Source: Jackrogersella multiformis (taxonomy: Eukaryota; Ascomycota; Sordariomycetes; Xylariales; Hypoxylaceae). Taken from it: a stretch of 64,000 bases of DNA. Shown here piece after piece: positions 24,139-35,249 of this stretch (position 1 is its first letter; each line of letters opens with the position of its first letter). Position numbers and translations under genes: made by a program. The notes under the pieces are model-generated. The model made no database searches, had not been told where the DNA came from, and saw nothing but the letters and a program-made list of their open reading frames with translations. The stretch is from the NCBI GenBank assembly GCA_902806575.1, contig CADCXD010000009.1, positions 124,001 through 188,000 of the forward strand, given 5' to 3'.

Positions 24139-24220
24139 CTACCAGGCGAGATCCCACCTATTAGTGAGAATAGGTTCGATTCCTGTTAGCGCTATTGGTA
24201 TCTCGCTGGTAGCTCAATTG
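24139..24220 (+). repeat. 82-bp inverted repeat, right arm (tRNA-like repeat copy B)
   Basis: Perfect reverse complement of the left arm with a 147-base spacer. It contains AGGTTCGATTCCT (T-arm/B box). A transcript through both arms would form an 82-bp duplex. Confidence 0.95.
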
Positions 24221-25852
24221 CCTCCTCCCCCCTTTCATATTTGTAAGACGAGTGAACATCTATTGCTTAGCGGCCTTAGTCTGATACTTCCAAACCAATA
24301 ATATTAATATTAATCAGGGGCGATTTCGTTCTACGCTTCGTACACTTGAATCGAGGGCAAAATACGGCCGGGGAAACCCACTCCTCTGGGTCGCTAGAGC
24401 ACTTGGTGCGGCAACACTAATAAGATCTTCAAGGACTTAACATTACTCTAGGAACAGATGAGACCTTAAGGGTTCGCACTACTAACGAGGCTAGGCTCGA
24501 ACGCATCTAGTACAGCCGTAGCTACGAAAGGTCGTTGGCGAATCGCATGTCAGAAGTTGTAGGTGGGCCATACACCTACTTAGGTACCTAGTCCCTGCGG
24601 TAGTCCCTGGACCCTGACTATTAGGTAAATAATAAGTGTCTACCTAGGTAGGCGAGAGTGACAATCGTGGATAGTGTTAATTTAACGAAATACTAGGCTA
24701 ATGTCAGACTAATTAACAAAAATACCGATAAATGACATATTATAACCTAATGAAAGCTGACATTCCACGCAAGGTTCGACGACGACGCTATAAGCGAGGG
24801 ACAAATAACTAGAACTCCCCTTTCTCCCCTTTTTGATATAGAAAAATAGTTCTATTTCAAGATGTAGATCATAACCGCCGCTTCATCCCGCCCGCAGTGT
24901 CTATTTGTGCTTTAGATGAAAAAGATCTTAAAGCTGATTTAATGTCTAACTGGCAAGTTAATATATATGACCACAGTCACCGCTATAAAAGTCGTACCAT
25001 CCACAGGAACAATTATTGGGATTTGATGGGTGAAACACACGACTCCTATATGCTTTATCTGCGATTTCCGACGGGTAGATCCAAGTAGGAAGGTTTTGCA
25101 TTTTAAGATGACCTAGAGGTTGATAGGAGTAGATGAGCGGATAAAGAATCTGTGCCACCAAAAATGAGGATGACTTCAATATGATAAAACCTTTGCTATA
25201 CCGAGGAAAAGACGAAATTTAATGGTGATTGATTTTTATGAAGGAAAATTGGCAAATTTCCTAATCTATAGGTATATATTGTTGGCTCGTCGACTTAAGC
25301 TGCTGGCGTGTTAATCCATTTACTATCATAACCCTCGTTAGCGATGCCTATGGCATGGCGTTAAGTGGCTATTTTTTGCAGTTGACTTATCCATACTAAT
25401 ATTAGGCACCTGGTAGGAAATGTGTTGGGTTCAATAAGTTGGCCTGAGAGAATATAATATTGATGCGCCGGCCCGAGGAGACACCCGGCGCTGTCGGGTT
25501 ATGATTAATAGCGGTAGAAGACATGTGCCGATGTTTTTTCTGTGAATCCACGGATCTTATTGGTCAACTCAAGCCTTACCTGTAGTGCTTGCTAGAACCA
25601 GGAAGCCAAAAAAAAACTAACCAACAAGCCAACAAAGCCAACTAAAACTGGCGTATGTACAGTGGGCTACAAATCGCATCTTGTCGGAGAGTGGGAGGCC
25701 TTTCATTCCTACCTATCTAATAGTTAAATATATCCCTTGTGGCCGATATTTACAACTAAGCTGCCACTCTCACGGACTATACCGAGCATACAATATTATT
25801 TATTGTTTACTTCCTTGATATCTTCATTGTATTTCAGATAGCGAACGCCGAC
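24221..25852. other. intergenic, no supported gene
   Basis: About 1.6 kb, AT-rich, with scattered CCTAGG palindromes (about 24580-24650). Short frames at 24897-25179 on both strands overlap and show no features. The last part probably holds the promoter of the kinase-like gene. Confidence 0.45.
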
Positions 25853-27161
25853 ATGATTGAAGACGAATGGAGGTGGTTCGCTCCTAGCGGGGCCATTACG
25901 CCTGGAGGACCAAGTACGTGGCATATCCTTGACTGGGATCAACGGCGCATCATTGCTGTTACTATGGATGAAGAACAAGATAACGAAGCTGCTGCAGTTG
26001 AATATCTCAAGAAGTACATAGATAATCTGGAATCTGGCGTTTATGCTATTCGTTTATCCCAGGACGGCGACATTATCTCAGTCTCTACCGACCCTAAAGA
26101 CGACGAAACGACATGCCCGTATTATCCTCCCCTGCAGGAGATTCAGCGATCAGATCAGATAAAAACGGTTCTTCGCTCGGAATTGCTAGAACTAGATCGA
26201 CTCGGTCCAAATGTTGACCTGGTCTCGTACACGCCATGCTCAGATAATAACACATCAAAGCCGAAGAAGGTCGTTTTCAAGTATTACTTCCTTGTTCAAT
26301 ATCTTCATAAAATATGGAACGAGATGAACCTATGGATGCGTCTTCCGCAACACCAGAACACCGTCCCATTCGACCGCCTTGTGCTTGATGAATTGGATAA
26401 CCGGGTTGTTGGCTTTACCTCCTTATACATTCCTGGTGGTACGATCGAGGAGAACGTGTCCCGCGTATTCAAGCTTGAGTGGCTCAGACAACTAACCGGC
26501 GTGGTTGACGACTTGAATCTTAAATACGGAATCGCGCACCAAGATATCGCGGCGTATAACCTCCTTGTTGACACCGAATGATGATGATGAATCTGTTTAC
26601 GTCCGAGAGGACGTATGTATCTAAACTAGCTACATACATCGAAGCGTTGTGTAACGCAAGGGACGTCCAGAGTACCCCGGAGGGCAGAGCTGGAGTGCCG
26701 TTTGACATAGGAAAGGGCTTGTTGACACCGAAACCGATGCGATTATGTTATTCGACTTCAATTTCTCCGGCCGTATTGGTGATTTTAATTACGAAAAGAA
26801 TCAAAACGACGTCCAGGGTGTCATTTTTACACTGTACGAAATCATTACTCGCGACCATCATTTCCGAAGCGTCCCGCATGATCAGCATAATGTAGTTGAT
26901 GTGGAAGGGTTAGGCGACTGGGTTAAGCATCCAGACGTGAAGCTCGACCACCCTGTCTCCGACTATCGTTCCGTCCTCGATGAGTGGGTAAAAGCAAGAA
27001 GGACAGGGAAGCAGATTGCAATCTATACTGAAGCACCTGAGTATATCGACTGGCCAAATATTAACGAACCCCCCAAGAAGGAAATCATACATGTTTTTCT
27101 ACGGAAATGGTGGCTTCTTGGGCCTACTCTCGTCGTCTTCTACCCGAAGGCAGCACCATAA
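25853..27161 (+). pseudogene. protein-kinase-like gene broken by a 154-bp insertion
   Basis: Two in-frame segments belong together: 25853-26578 and a segment resuming at 26733. The first contains a degenerate N-lobe and the catalytic loop HQDIAAYNLLVD. The second starts with the DFG-like segment LFDFN. Between them, 154 bases carry tandem TGA stops and shift the frame. The 15-mer CTTGTTGACACCGAA occurs at both edges (26564-26578 and 26718-26732), so the insert looks like an insertion with target duplication or a repair event. No canonical GT-AG intron removes it. The family is the fungal protein-kinase-like group with an ABC1/RIO-like helical lobe; catalysis is uncertain even for an intact copy. 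Confidence 0.7.
26564..26732. repeat. 15-bp direct repeats bounding the kinase-gene insertion
   Basis: The identical 15-mer sits at 26564-26578 and 26718-26732. The 139 bases between the repeats plus one repeat copy make up the 154-base insertion. Confidence 0.9.
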
Positions 27162-27611
27162 TTCGTTGGGAAAGGCCTCGACAAAATAAACTTACAACTG
27201 GGACTCACTTGTTTGCAAATGGGAAGTTGGGAATCAATAGATAGTTCAATACTAGGCTGGGATAGTAGTAACACTCTTGACTTCGCACTCTGTCACTCGT
27301 GATAGGGGTAGGTATTGGTTGTAATTGTTATGACGGAGCCTTTGCTGGTACACAAAATGGGCATTAATAGGAGATAAGAGCATGAATTAAAGGTACCTAG
27401 GTATTCTGACTTCAAATTGATAGAATGAGAAGAGTTACATTTCGACCACATTATTTTAGTCAAGGAGATCACCCTTCAGCCCCCAATAAACCAATAACGA
27501 GATAGAAGACCTACCCACACAGCCATAAAGGATTATAACAAAACATCGAACGCCTTGATATTATATCAGCCTTGCGTTACAGTCATGACCAAATTGGTTT
27601 AATGCCATATC
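27162..27611. other. intergenic
   Basis: About 450 bases between the 3' ends of two convergent genes. Nothing is recognised apart from one CCTAGG near 27395. Confidence 0.5.
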
Positions 27612-29882
27612 TTATTGTTGATGAAGGTGAGGGTAGAAGATATTTTGATCTGTGTGTTGTGTGTCACGATTACTATCGGGGAATTGATAATCGTGGGATA
27701 GGGGGTGCCCATCGCCTGGTAGGGACATGGTCTCTCGAAGATGTAGGGAGTTTCTGTCGCGATTTTGGTATTCATGCCACCAAAGATTGGGTTCAACTGC
27801 TGCAGTCGTAGTATCGTACATATTGCGTGCCCCGACATAATATGGATGGGGAAACTGAGATTCGCCTTGGAGTGGGTTGCTTCTTTCTATTGAGAATGGT
27901 TCAAATATTACCCCTGTCATTTGTGAAGTTGGGTAGCTGGATATTGATTCTATATTGTGAGGGCTGTCCCAGAACTGTTGTTGTTCTTCTCCCAATTCCC
28001 CTCTGCTGTCATCCGGCGGTATGTATTGTGAAGTGCCAGGTGTTTCAGTAAGATCATCAAGGCTAGATGATTCATCGTTCATCTCGTTCCCTTCTGGAGC
28101 GACATAAACATATCCACCTTCTGGAGATTGGGATGCCTGCATTTCAGGGGAGTAGTGCCTATTCTGGCTTTGTACATTTCTGGACACGGTTATCGAGCGT
28201 TTGAGTATAGGATCAATCGTCATCTGGATTAAATCCATAATCCTTCGAGAAACTTGACCATAGTTAGGTAACACATCAAACGCCTGTTGAGCGACAAGGT
28301 TGTTAATTCCTTGAGTCAGCGCTAGCTGGATATGTTGGTACTTTTCAGAAACTTCGTAGTCCTCAACAACAGGGATAAAATCTGTTCCTGAATTAGCCTT
28401 AATTCTAGCATGTACTAAGCGGGAATACATACCAGGCTCAGGTATCACCTCATCGCCTGGGAATAGAAGCCTGTATAAGTCTACCCACTCCTCAATCTTG
28501 CCATTCCCTCTACTCCTCAACCGAGATTCGACTTCATCATTGAACCCATCCTCAGGGTCGGCGAGCTGGGCGCCCATCCTTTGCTGCGGTGGAAAGGGAC
28601 ATTCTTCATAATGTGCTATCATATTGAACCCATAGTGGAATTGTCGCTGGCACCGAGTACAGACGTATGAGGAGGAATCCCTCTTGCAGTGACTGGACGT
28701 GAGGTGTTTTCTGTTTAGTCAGACGTTAGTTATAGAAGACAAATGTCTATGAAATGCGAAGTTTATATAGGTAGACAGCAATGAATGGCCTAATAAAGGA
28801 TGGGAGAGGACAGGAGCTTACTTCAACTGGGACACAGTCGGGTAAGAAGTATTCGCGCATTTTTCATGCTCGCGAACATTGAACCGGAGAGGATTGCGCT
28901 TCCTATACGGGCAACTAAATTCCCCTTCAACCCGATTTTTCTTATATCTCCCTCTTGATCTAACGTAGCTCTCTGGAGAGAAACCTGACTGGAGTGTCTT
29001 ATCGTAGGAAGGTTTATTTTCACCGGAGACGGAATTGCTAGTCATGTCAGTAAGAACTATACCAACACCAACACCTCCAGATCCACTACCTTCCCCGGTA
29101 TCGTATGGATCCATTTGGGCATATTGATTTTCCTCGTTGACCTGTTCGCCTTGTAGATCTAGCAGATTGTGCCCTTCATCATGTAATATACCGACACACT
29201 GCCTTTTGACTTGTTCAAAGGCATCGAGAACTCGAATGGGTCGCCTTAGTCGATGAATGCTTATACCGAACCACTTTGACAACGCATCCTCTGCTGATTT
29301 TTCGAGGTCCAAATCATCATCCTCCGAGTTCACATCCGAGTTATTTGAGTCTTCCCAGAGGCTGAATGTATCGGGACTTGGTGAGGTTATATATAATACA
29401 TCGTCGGTACTCGAATTCGGACTACAGACCGTGGACCATGACTTGTTCGGAGTAGCTGCCATGCGATCCTGGTAAGCCATGATAGTATCGCTTTTTTCTG
29501 AGAGTATATTCCCTGATGAGTTGGGAACGTATGCTGAATTATCAATTGTATGGATATCGACGGTGCTGTTTGTCTGCTGGAGCTCGGCAGGGCTTTGTCT
29601 AATGGTTTTGAGAGGATCTGGGTTGGACTCCGACCGGTGCCCAATGCCATAGAGATCATCATCTATTCTTAATCTTTGAGTTAGAGTCCCATGGCATAGA
29701 GTCGGGGTTGACGGTCGTGAATTTGAAGGAGTGGTATGATATGGAGTATGAAAATTTCGGTGAGGGTTCGGCGAAAATGTCGAGTCATAAGACTTGGTAT
29801 CAGAAGTTGATACAGTTCTTATCGAATTAAGATCTTCGGGAATATCATGTCTTCCGTTGAAGCTGTAAGCTGACCGAGACAT
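27612..29882 (-). CDS. fungal zinc-finger protein with tandem C2H2-like motifs
   Basis: Two exons, 29882-28822 and 28710-27612, encoding 719 residues. The N-terminal half is low-complexity, rich in Ser, Asn and Pro with an acidic patch. A zinc-binding region spans the junction: FSCPYRKRNPLRF... C, then VSQLKKHLTSSH, then VCTRCQRQFHYGFNMIAHYEEC. This CPY-x-K plus C-x2-C order recurs in many uncharacterised filamentous-fungal proteins. The middle also has a charged helix (EWVDLYRLLFPGDE), often seen just after this domain. The C-terminal part is again disordered and Gln/Ser-rich. It may be a nuclear regulator, but no function is established. The ATG at 29882 was chosen because no ATG lies upstream in frame. 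Confidence 0.78.
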
Positions 29883-31221
29883 GTTATTAATCGTTTTATA
29901 GTTGATATGAATAGAAATCCTGTGCAATCTTTTGCTCTAACCTAACGCCTGACCGAATATAAACGAGTAACATTTAAATGGATGATTTCAGATTATAATA
30001 CGCGAAACTGGTGACAGTGGAATGTCCCGTATATTATTGTTCCGGTGCTTAAGGGAAAGCGGGATTATGATTGGTTTAGTCAAATAGAACTCAGGTCTGC
30101 ATTCCCTCAGTCAATCCTTACCTACCTACTACCAAGCTCATCATTCATTATGATTGCGCCTCATGCACGTCTTCTGTGCTTACCTAGATACCTACCTAGG
30201 TACCCAGGTAGGTAAGTGCCTAAGATTGTTACTAGGCATGTACTTTTCACTGAAATTAGTACACGCCTTCCGGAGCATATAAAGTTGGTAATATAACATG
30301 CGGTGTAACTCAGCGTCTTGTTTCCCCTGATTGGTTTACACAACTTGATTTCTAGTCAAATATTTTTGAGCTCTTTTCTACCTAAAAGACAAATTACCCT
30401 TGGTCTTATGATCCTAGGAATATATCTCTCGATCACTTTTCCACCGACTATTAGAAGTATGATGGTATTATTAGACCCTCCGCGGGCATATTAGTTCACA
30501 TATACAATGTCTAAAAAATGCAAACTGAGGCTCTGCACCCACAATACTACCAATCAGTATTCTTGCGCTATTGTAGGAATCCATATTTCAATGTTGAGTG
30601 TACCTTATTAAAATCGGATTGTTGCTTTGATATCTTCAACATCTGACTTTATGTTCACTTAATTTTTCTAGACTGAGAGAGGACCTCAATCAAAGTTTTC
30701 TCAGCCTGAAGATTGCCTACCTAGTCATAGACATGATTCCAAGTTCAGCACCTTTTCCCTCAACTCATGGGAATAATTAACCAAGAACCTACCTAAGTAC
30801 ATTTCCACTTGGAACATAATCTAACCGGACAACAGCCTGGTACATCATTAGAGGTAGCGAACATGGCGACCATATCAGCTCTCTCTAGGACGGCTTCATT
30901 TCTAAATTTTGCACCTCTACAACATTGGCCACTAGACGTGATTATGAGCTTGATTGAAAACAATCACATTTATTTAAACCTAGTTAATGGTAGGGAGCAC
31001 TTCCAAGAAGCACGATTGTTCCTTGCGGCTTAAAGTCAACTACAGCAGATATAGCTCTGGCTGCCAGAGTAACCATCATCTTTATTGATTCTCGCATCTC
31101 GGAGTATTCGCTCGTCATCTTCCCGATGTCCTCTACATCGCGTAGACAGCATAGTCAAACTGACGGCAAGAAATGGTAGGTCTTTACAGCATATTCATTT
31201 TCAAATTCCCTTTAACACAAA
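29883..31221. other. intergenic, no supported gene
   Basis: About 1.3 kb of AT-rich DNA with CCTAGG palindromes near 30120 and 30190. Short frames (30161-30343, 30809-31033) show no features. Confidence 0.45.
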
Positions 31222-31473
31222 ATGTTTCGCATAACTAATACAGAACCTAGCAAGAAAAAAGGTTCCGATAATAGCAAAATCCATCATGGACCAGATCATT
31301 TGGATGATGCTGATTCCGTACAATATCGTTTGATGGAGAGGAGTATGGAAGCTCGAGATCCTAACGGTGATAAAGTTCGGGCGGCCAAGATTTTGAACCA
31401 GATTAATACGTATAACAAGACGTACCAATTAGGAAATGACATGGCAAAAGGGAGCAAAAATGCTAAAAAATAA
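31222..31473 (+). CDS. small hydrophilic protein, hypothetical
   Basis: ATG-started frame of 83 residues ending TAA at 31471. The protein is strongly basic at both ends (PSKKKG near the start, KGSKNAKK at the end) with a helical middle (VQYRLMERSMEARDP). I do not recognise it. It has no signal peptide or membrane segment and could be a small gene or chance. The balanced amino-acid make-up and lack of an equally long frame opposite with better features are the only support. Confidence 0.3.
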   Translation: MFRITNTEPSKKKGSDNSKIHHGPDHLDDADSVQYRLMERSMEARDPNGDKVRAAKILNQINTYNKTYQLGNDMAKGSKNAKK

Positions 31474-31580
31474 AAGCTTACAACTCAACCTCGACGGAAT
31501 AACTACCTAGGTAGTAAATATAAAGTTGGCAGAATGATTTACAGGGGCAAGTTACGGATGTTTGATGGATTTGTCAGCCC

Positions 31581-32065
31581 CTATCTTATAAAACTACTAG
31601 ACTGAGTCAATTCTTCTTTAACCCGGATAATACAGTGCTTTGGTGCCGTTACCAGCGAGTTTTCGTGGGCTTGTGCGTCCTCGACGTGATGCGGTGGTCC
31701 GCCTCGGCCAAGGCAACACAAAGCCTTTCCAAAGTGACTCCTCGTCGACACGCAGCGCGGCGAGCTTGGCGGGGTGCGGGGATGCAGGGACGTCGACGGC
31801 TGAATCAACATTGACGTCGGTGTCAATGCCCAGAGTAGCACTGCTTTCGTAGGCGTGCTTAGAGAGGTACTCCTGTTGGTACTTAATACCGCCACCTTCA
31901 GGCCCTACCTAGACCTATGGCCGCACTAAGGATGGCGTTGAAGGAGAGCCGCGGAAGGCGTCGATTTTGAGACCGCGCTTGAAGTCGACGGCAACTCGGT
32001 AGCTCAGGATGTCGTAGACTTCGCGGTAGTCGGATACGATAACAGCCGCGTAATACTGACATGGC
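31581..32065 (-). pseudogene. decayed coding fragment, family not recognised
   Basis: On the minus strand, GC-rich DNA gives protein-like stretches in different frames. From about 32060 downward comes YYAAVIVSDYREVYDILSYR, then VAVDFKRGLKIDAFRG, then a frame change, then IKYQQEYLSKHAYE and PHPAKLAALRVDEESLW, then another change to LAEADHRITSRTHKP. The pieces look like one gene broken by indels and stops. I cannot name the family. Confidence 0.4.
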
Positions 32066-32469
32066 AGGCTAGTACGGCGTTCCAGATACTAGCCAGTGCT
32101 AGTAATCCCACATAATTATTTCGCCAACTTATTACTGACTTGTTACTGTGAAGCTTTGACCTTGTAATATGGGTTCAATGGTTATTGTATTATGAAGGTT
32201 TTAAGCTTCAGTGCAAAACACAGGATTTCACTTTATCCTCTTGATTACATAACCACCCATAGCCTTCACCAACCCCCCCCCACCCTACCAGGGTGGTGTG
32301 TAACACAACAGACATTGTTAGTTCGGTTACCGGAACACCAAATATTAGGTACCTAGGTAATTATCTAATCAACAGCTAAAACACATATAAGTTACCTAAA
32401 ACAATACTTTAAGGGATAGGAAACATACAGTAAAGGAAACGATGCAGGTGCCTTTAGGTTCGATCTAGC

Positions 32470-32550
32470 CCTGCCTACCTCCTACCTACCTAGGTACCTA
32501 GATTACCTAGGTACATAGGTACCTGTCTTCGCAAATGGTTACCTAGGTAT
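32470..32550. repeat. cluster of TACCTAGGTA palindromes
   Basis: Four CCTAGG copies in 80 bases just upstream of the broken FAD-oxidase gene. Confidence 0.85.
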
Positions 32551-32709
32551 ACTTAAACTGGTCTTCACATGCGCACCTGATTTCAGAAACTAACATTTCT
32601 TCAACTCTCAGCTCTCTGATCAACTGACTCGGAACTCCAACCTACCTAAGGTATTTATCAAGAGCCTTCTAGCTATAGGCCCTAGGTTAGCTATAGGTCC
32701 TAACACAAA

Positions 32710-34784
32710 ATGGCAAGACCACGACCACAACGTGGCGATCTTACACGGCCGCTAATATCTGCTACTCCCCAACATAGGCCAACATCTGCCTCTGTCTTGT
32801 TTTCCGTGGTCACCATGTCTGCCATCGCTTTTATCGCCGTTGCATTGGCCTTTCTCTACCGTATTACCTTTTCGAGTCCGGCTGATTCGGGGAACTCGAC
32901 CGACTTAGCTCATGTCTCCCTCTCCCGAGCTATCGACACGTGTGGGATGCTTCAACATCTCATTGGCCCCTCTCTTGTCAAACTGCCGTCTGACCCTGAG
33001 TATGCTGGTTTGCGTGAGGAGAACTGGTCTCAAACAGCCTGGCGGCACCCGTTGTGACAAGGGCAATAGGGCTTGGAACTGTAGTTCAAATTCGAATTAT
33101 AATTCTCTATAGTCTTAAGGTCCTTGCCTTTCATCTCTTCTTGGGAAGCGAGGCGTAATGACCTATATGTATACAATCTGAATATCTCCTTTAGCGCCGT
33201 TGGCGCCCTCTTAATCCTGTTGGTTCAGTCTTACATATATTGATCAAGTCTTCTGATTAACCTCATCCAATAGCTTTGTTTCATAAGTTCCAACACATCT
33301 CGTATTTACCAACATGCATGCATATATTGATCATACTCTGCTTCGTGGAGCCTATCCGTATGACACCCGTCGTGCATCGTGAGCCCGACGGTAGCTGTAG
33401 AAATAGCTAAGGTACCTAGGTTGATGTTCTCGTGGATAATCACCTTCCCTTTGCCATCCGTTCCGGAGGCCACTCGCCTATGCCCTTCGACTCCAACATT
33501 GATGCCGGGATTCTGATCTCTTTTCACAAACTGGATAAAGTGTCTTATGATGCCAAAACCGGGCTTGCTTCCCTATCGCCTGGGGCTCGCTGGGATGCTG
33601 TCTATACGGAACTAGATAAATACAACGTTACTGTTGTCGATGGGAGGGTTATGAATGTCGGTATAGGCGGTCTTACGCTTAGGAGTGGCTTATCTTACCT
33701 CTCAGACTTACATGGTTTGGTATGCGACAACATAGTGAGCTACGAGGTATGAAACATATCCCTAAAACTAACATTTTCGTCCGAATACATAGCATTGCTA
33801 AGGATAGTGTACATTAAAGGTGGTTTTAGCCGACGGACGAATAGTCGAAGCCAGCGTTAACTCAAATCCCGACTTGTTTTGGGGGCTTAAAGGGGGTTCC
33901 AATAACTTCGTTGTGTCTAACCTAACTGTTATTTACCTCATACCTCTAGCTACCAACACTCACACGGCTTGCTTCAGAAATTGTTACCAAGTTTGAAGCA
34001 AAAGCATATCTAATAGTCCGAACTTGGGGTGGCATACAGGTCTTTAGCCCTGATCAGACGCCCGCACTCCTGCAAGCTCTGCATGGGTACCAAACAACAC
34101 TGAACAAAGACCCATCTCCTCCCCACCAACGGGACCATGTTACGTACGCTCGTCTATCTAAAGCCCGTGGAACGCCCGGCGGCCTACGCGCCCTTCTATG
34201 CCCTGAGCCCGGTGTTCGAACAGATGGGCTTCATGACGCTGCACCAGCTCATGGCTCTCTTCCCAGCCTCGATACAGCCGCGCTGGACACGGTATGTGCA
34301 TGGCTTCCAGCCCGAAAGCGCGCTATACGGCGAGCTGGCGACTCTGTTTGCCACGGCGCCTGAGATCGCTACCATCGGTGCGCTGCAGGGAGGCACGCTG
34401 ATCGCAGCGGTGCAGCCTGTCAGCGCCGACTCTGTCCGGGCCGGCCGCGCGAGTAACGGTGGCGTCGGGAACGTGCTCGGCCTACAGGCAGTCGATCAGA
34501 CGTGGTGGTCTATCAGTGTGACTTGGTGGAATGCCGCTGACGACGCTGCGGCCTACGCGGCAGCGGCGTCCATGGCGGGCAAGATTGACGCTGCAGCTGT
34601 AGCCGCCGGCGTGAGCCTTGATTACATCTTTATGAACGATGTGAATACTAACCAGTCGGTCATCGCGTCCTACGGGGAGGCCAACTTGCGCCGCCCGCAA
34701 GCCGTGCAGAAAGTTTACGATCCAGACCTAGTCTTCCAGAAGCTCGTACCCGGGGGTCAGAATATACCCACTTACCGTTCCTAA
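32710..34784 (+). pseudogene. FAD-linked oxidase (berberine-bridge type), interrupted by a solo LTR and decayed
   Basis: The pieces follow family order. ATG 32710 opens a segment with one membrane anchor (about residues 29-51) and CGMLQHLIGPSLVKLPSDPE. The segment at 33432-33746 has the FAD-binding core FAIRSGGHSPM, the GLTLRSGLSYL turn and DNIVSYE. After an intron (33747-33819) comes VVLADGRIVEAS and FWGLKGGSNNF. 34137-34784 supplies the substrate-domain C-terminus with YLKPVERPAAYAPFY and ending FQKLVPGG. A 313-bp solo LTR splits the gene at 33053. Frame is also lost near 33420. A further intron donor seems mutated at 33911 (TT instead of GT), and a deletion near 34120 shifts frame. Intact relatives oxidise small molecules, often in biosynthetic clusters. 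Confidence 0.85.
33053..33365 (-). mobile_element. solo LTR (313 bp) of the gypsy family found at 41.4 and 52.6 kb
   Basis: On the minus strand the element starts TGTCATACGGATAGGCTCCA and ends CCCTTGTCACA, so it has TG...CA ends. It is flanked by the 5-bp target duplication CCCGT (33048-33052 and 33366-33370). It aligns along its full length with both LTRs of the element at 41406-47759. It is not RIP-mutated and keeps normal G+C. A solo LTR arises by recombination between the two LTRs of a full insertion. Confidence 0.95.
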
Positions 34785-35249
34785 CTAAAGACGCAGATAC
34801 TGTGATTCCGGTTCAGGGGGTGGGTATCTACTTGGGCTTATCCAAGGGCAGCTTGGGCCGTGAGGAAAGCTACGTGAGTTTGTCACCATCTCGCTAAAAT
34901 CACGAAGTTCCGCAGTAGACAAATGTCAGTATCGTGCGAGAGTACTGAAGCCGTCCCGGGGACGGATCAGAAGGCGCGTGTAAGGCATGATGTTCTCAGT
35001 AAGACAAAGATTAGGTAAATAGTGTGCCCCACGCATATGTAGGTAGTTACCTAACGTGTTGTGTAAGAAAGTGGCAGCAAATGAGACAAAGCGAAAATGA
35101 TACTACCTTAGTATTGAGTGAAGAGTGACGGGTCGGGTCACACCAAAGCTCCCTTGCAGTCTGCCGAAAGGGAGGCTATCTCTTTTAACTTATAATCAAG
35201 GTCACGCTTCAGAATCTCTTAGAACATATCCCTTAGAACACCAGCAAAG
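34785..35249. other. intergenic
   Basis: About 465 bases between two broken oxidoreductase genes; no feature seen. Confidence 0.5.

Noticed and set aside
23910..24220. CRISPR array
   Set aside because: Two inverted, not direct, repeat arms with one spacer, in a fungal nuclear genome.
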